Shown: one piece after another, positions 61,290 to 64,000 of the stretch
Position numbering within the stretch: the stretch's first letter is position 1
Layout of the letters: every line of letters starts with the position of its first letter
Origin: Antitrichia curtipendula
Lineage: Eukaryota; Streptophyta; Bryopsida; Hypnales; Leucodontaceae
Assembly: GCA_951230915.1 (NCBI GenBank)
Contig: OX579636.1
Span: forward strand, 8,447,001 to 8,511,000
DNA length: 64,000 nucleotides
Direction of reading: 5' to 3'
The notes under the pieces: model-generated
Told to the model about the DNA's origin: nothing
Databases searched by the model: none
Seen by the model: the letters and a program-made list of their open reading frames with translations, nothing else
Translations under genes and position numbers: made by a program

Positions 61290-63396
61290 CAATGCGTAAG
61301 TCAGAAGAAATTCTCTCGTCGCACTTGAGTTTCTTAATATAAAATGCAGGCCTCGCGGGTGAGGAGGACATCTCGGAAATAACCCTAGCCATCGTAATCC
61401 TAGAGATCGGACGTAACCCTCAAGGCCGTTGCTGCTCTCAGAACACTAAAATCAAAACCCTAAGCCCCACGAACTGGTGTCGGTGGAGAAGGTAAAGGTC
61501 GGAATTACTGAACTCGCGGGCCGCCTTGTCCGGCATGCAGTCCTCCTTCTCGAGATCGCCGTGGGGTTTCTTCGAGTCGCGGTTCGGCTTCTCTCTCTCG
61601 CGGTTCCCCCACCTCTTCCCCGAGCTTGCTGCAACCCGTTCGCTCCCTTGAGCACTGTGTCCCCTCCCTCCCTCAACCTCACGTTCCGCACCTTCAGCTC
61701 CCTCTCCGCACCCTCGAGGTCAGTTTCTGCTCTCTCGATCACTCCTTCCACTTCCTCGAGCGCTCCGTCCCCTCCAACGTACACCCCGTTTTCTCCCTTG
61801 AGCCGTGCGTCTGCTCTCCCGCGTTCGGGTTTCGCTCCGTGAGCCCTAAAACCGCACCCTTGGGCTCACTATCCGCTTCTCAAGCTCTCCGTCCGGTCCC
61901 TCGGGCTCACGTTTCGTTCCTCGAGCATTGTGTCCGCTCCGTCAAGCACGCCGGTCGCTCCTTCAAGCACACCGCCCGCTCTCTCGTGGTCACTGTCCGC
62001 ACTCTCGCTCTCGTGGTCACTGTCCGCACTGTTAGTACGCCGCTCGCTCCCTCAAGCACTCCGCCCGCTCCCTCGAGGACTCCGTCCGCTCCCTCGAGCT
62101 CTGTGTCCGCTCTCTCTAACGGCCGGTCCGAGGTCTTCAGATCACCGTCTGTTCCTCAGTCTCGCGGTCCCGATTTTTAGGACAGGCAGTTCCACGAGCT
62201 CGCGGTCCGGTTATTTGGGCTCCCGTTGCCTTCCACTCAGGATCTTGAGATTTCCGGAACCGCTCACTTTCCGATTAACATACCTCCTTGTAATTCCAAC
62301 TCTCACAATGTACTCGCTGTGGTTCTATGGTTTGCCGACGCGGAAAATGGGATCTTGGTTACCCTGGGTCCTGCCTCTCAATAACTCCTCTCTCATCTTC
62401 ACTGCATGACTCAAGGAAAACAATCCTACCCCGACAGCTTTGCCTAGTTCAATGAACCAAAATGTATCTTAGAAATCAATCTTGCCCTTGTTTGTGCTTC
62501 CAGACTGATCGCCACAAGAGTCACTAACTCGTCATGCGCTGTCCCGACAGTTTCTTCTAACTATTACACTAAAGTCTTGCAAGTCCGGTGGCGCTCTTCC
62601 AACTTCTAGAGGGGGCAATTTGACATGGAGACTCTTGTTCTAGTAACTCACGGGACAACATTAGTATTCTACCTGAGTTTCACCTTTCCCGCAACGAGAA
62701 CCCTTTCGCGGTCTCTGATGTTTTCAGTGCTAATCAGATCCAGGACTCCATATAACGCTTACGCTGTCTCTAGTGCTGCTAAAAGCCATTGGACAACAAG
62801 CCTCGTAAGAATCAATCATGCCCTCGTGGGTCATTCCTATATCAATCTGGCGGGAGCTTTGGAAATGTGTCACTCGCTGTTCCGAGAGATCCGACGGTGA
62901 AAATGTTACGAGCTTCGCCTAATTACTCACGACATCTCAGCTGCTCAAATTGGCTATTGGACATGAAGCCTCGTAAAATTCTCACACGCTCAAACTGTGA
63001 AGCATACGTTCACTATAACTCTCAACAATAACATGCGCCGGAATTTCCACTTTCATAGATTACTCGCTTAGCTAGTAGAAGCATTTCAAATGAGAAGTTA
63101 GTTCTGCGGCAAACATCAATAGTGTGAGCTCCTAGGAAGTTGTAAAACACTCCTAATTTTCCATTGTACTCCAGGTGAGGCGCTAGCTGTCTTCCCGACG
63201 CTGTGGAACCTCTTGCAAGTTTTGCCAGTAATGAATTTGCAGCGTGATGAGGAAAAACGCGCTGCCTTGATCATTACATGAACCTAAGATGACGGGTTAC
63301 TGTTCATACTCAATGTAGAAGGTACTAATGAAAACACCTTCGACAACACAAACAATGATAGTAGGAGACGAGCCAAAAGTTTGATCGTCACATTAC
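61290..63396. repeat. Gene-free stretch with degenerate CT/CG-rich tandem repeats
   Basis: From about 61470 to 62180 a loose unit of about 20-25 bp recurs (CTCCCTCGAGC, CTCCGTCCGCT, TCAAGCACTCCG), producing overlapping Ser/Pro/Arg-rich ORFs on both strands that I take as chance. From 62180 to 63396 nothing is recognised. The stretch would be intron or promoter of the methyltransferase-like gene. Confidence 0.5.
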
Positions 63397-63736
63397 CTCG
63401 CTTTGGAGTGGTCTCTCTACTCGACCCTTCTGCACGATCTCCAGCACACTCGTCGGGTGTACTTCCACTTTCGCTGCTACTAGGGGACGAATTCACTGGA
63501 ATTCCTCGGCCCTTCGTGTCCTCCGCAATTTCTGGGAGGCTACATGAAGGAACACCCTGCATTCCGCTAGCTGATGGTTCTCTTCCAGAAAATTCTAGGA
63601 CTCTTACAGTTTCTCTGGCATTAGCTATTCTAGCCTTTGATCGCAACTCCCTCATAATCCTAGACTTCTTCAGGCGCTTCGGATTTGTGAAATACAGAGC
63701 TTGTCGCTTTCGTCTCTTTGGCATTCTAATGGACAT
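63397..63736 (-). CDS. Possible first exon: basic nuclear-type N-terminus
   Basis: From MSIRMPKRRKRQALYF (ATG at 63736, or 63724 for MPKRRKR) the frame runs 113 codons to a donor-like CGAG/GTAATG at 63397. It begins with a strongly basic segment (KRRKRQ, KRLKKSR, RSKARI), as in DNA-binding or nuclear proteins, followed by a Ser/Glu-rich region. It may be the 5' exon of the ParB/methyltransferase-like gene, but it ends in phase 1 while the next recognised exon starts in phase 0, so a missing exon or a separate gene is required. Low certainty. Confidence 0.4.
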
Positions 63737-64000
63737 AGATATTCATTGTCATTTCAACCTTAAACAATACTAATTACCTAATCTTATTTATGTAACGTAA
63801 AAGCTATTCAGATCTCATTACGTATTGTTTTAAGTGCTTCCGCCGTAAAGACTTAGTTACGCAGCCCATTGGGGTGTTAAACCCTTTAGACATGCCAACT
63901 ACCAAGTGTGATTATAGGTGTACAACTCAAGTTAGAATGAGTAATGACATCATTCCATTCTAGTGGAACGACGGTGACAATTGGCAGGTCGGTCCTTTCG
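63737..64000. other. Window edge, no feature seen
   Basis: AT-rich sequence upstream of the basic exon; it would contain the promoter of that gene. Nothing specific was recognised. Confidence 0.3.

Noticed and set aside
61477..62409. Overlapping Ser/Pro/Arg-rich ORFs on the plus strand and one on the minus strand
   Set aside because: They come from CT/CG-rich degenerate repeats that stay open in several frames at once. No recognisable domain and no start context.

Overview
This looks like nuclear DNA of a large-genome streptophyte, most likely a land plant. Introns carry GT-AG ends, one gene is a LAX PANICLE2/BARREN STALK2-like protein with a RAWUL-type C-terminal fold, one relic matches CONSTANS-like CCT proteins, and long AT-rich stretches are packed with foldback elements and a decayed plant L1-type LINE. 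Odd gene families (a ParB-like/methyltransferase-like fusion, an intronless RING protein, a divergent kinase) hint at a non-flowering lineage such as a bryophyte, lycophyte or fern. I cannot name the species.

Layout. 0.4-7.2 kb: two intronless minus-strand genes, a RING-H2 coiled-coil protein and a divergent protein kinase. They are unrelated in sequence but share a promoter design: a TATATAA box with a G-rich 22-bp tandem array just upstream. 7.2-23.7 kb: repeats, namely a foldback element, a TTAA-flanked MITE, a degenerate LINE (about 11.6-18.4 kb, minus) carrying nested insertions, then a 1.2-kb-arm palindrome holding nested DNA elements and a 200-N gap. The contig ends at the gap overlap by about 1.03 kb, so the apparent direct duplication there is probably an assembly artefact. 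23.7-37 kb: a GC-richer island with a CONSTANS-like pseudogene fragment and a six-exon LAX2-like gene (28.68-32.92 kb, minus) whose exons join in phase to 807 codons. 37-56 kb: AT-rich non-coding DNA full of MITEs, several with CCCTAAAG-type ends and TTAA target duplications, including one nested inside another with an empty-site relative in the same window. 56.2-61.3 kb (perhaps to 63.7 kb): a ten-exon minus-strand gene that reconstructs in phase to 1,160 codons. It has a ParB-like region near the N-terminus and a beta-class methyltransferase-like C-terminus. Six in-frame stops break it, so I call it a pseudogene. One of its introns holds a six-unit satellite of GC-rich hairpins.

How the parts relate. 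The LAX2-like gene probably encodes a nuclear regulator. The RING and kinase genes may be co-regulated through their shared promoter module. The ParB/methyltransferase gene has the architecture of prokaryotic or phage DNA-modification proteins but has plant-style introns. Its stops, and one near the end of the RING gene, can each be explained by a single transition, as expected from decay of methylated cytosines.
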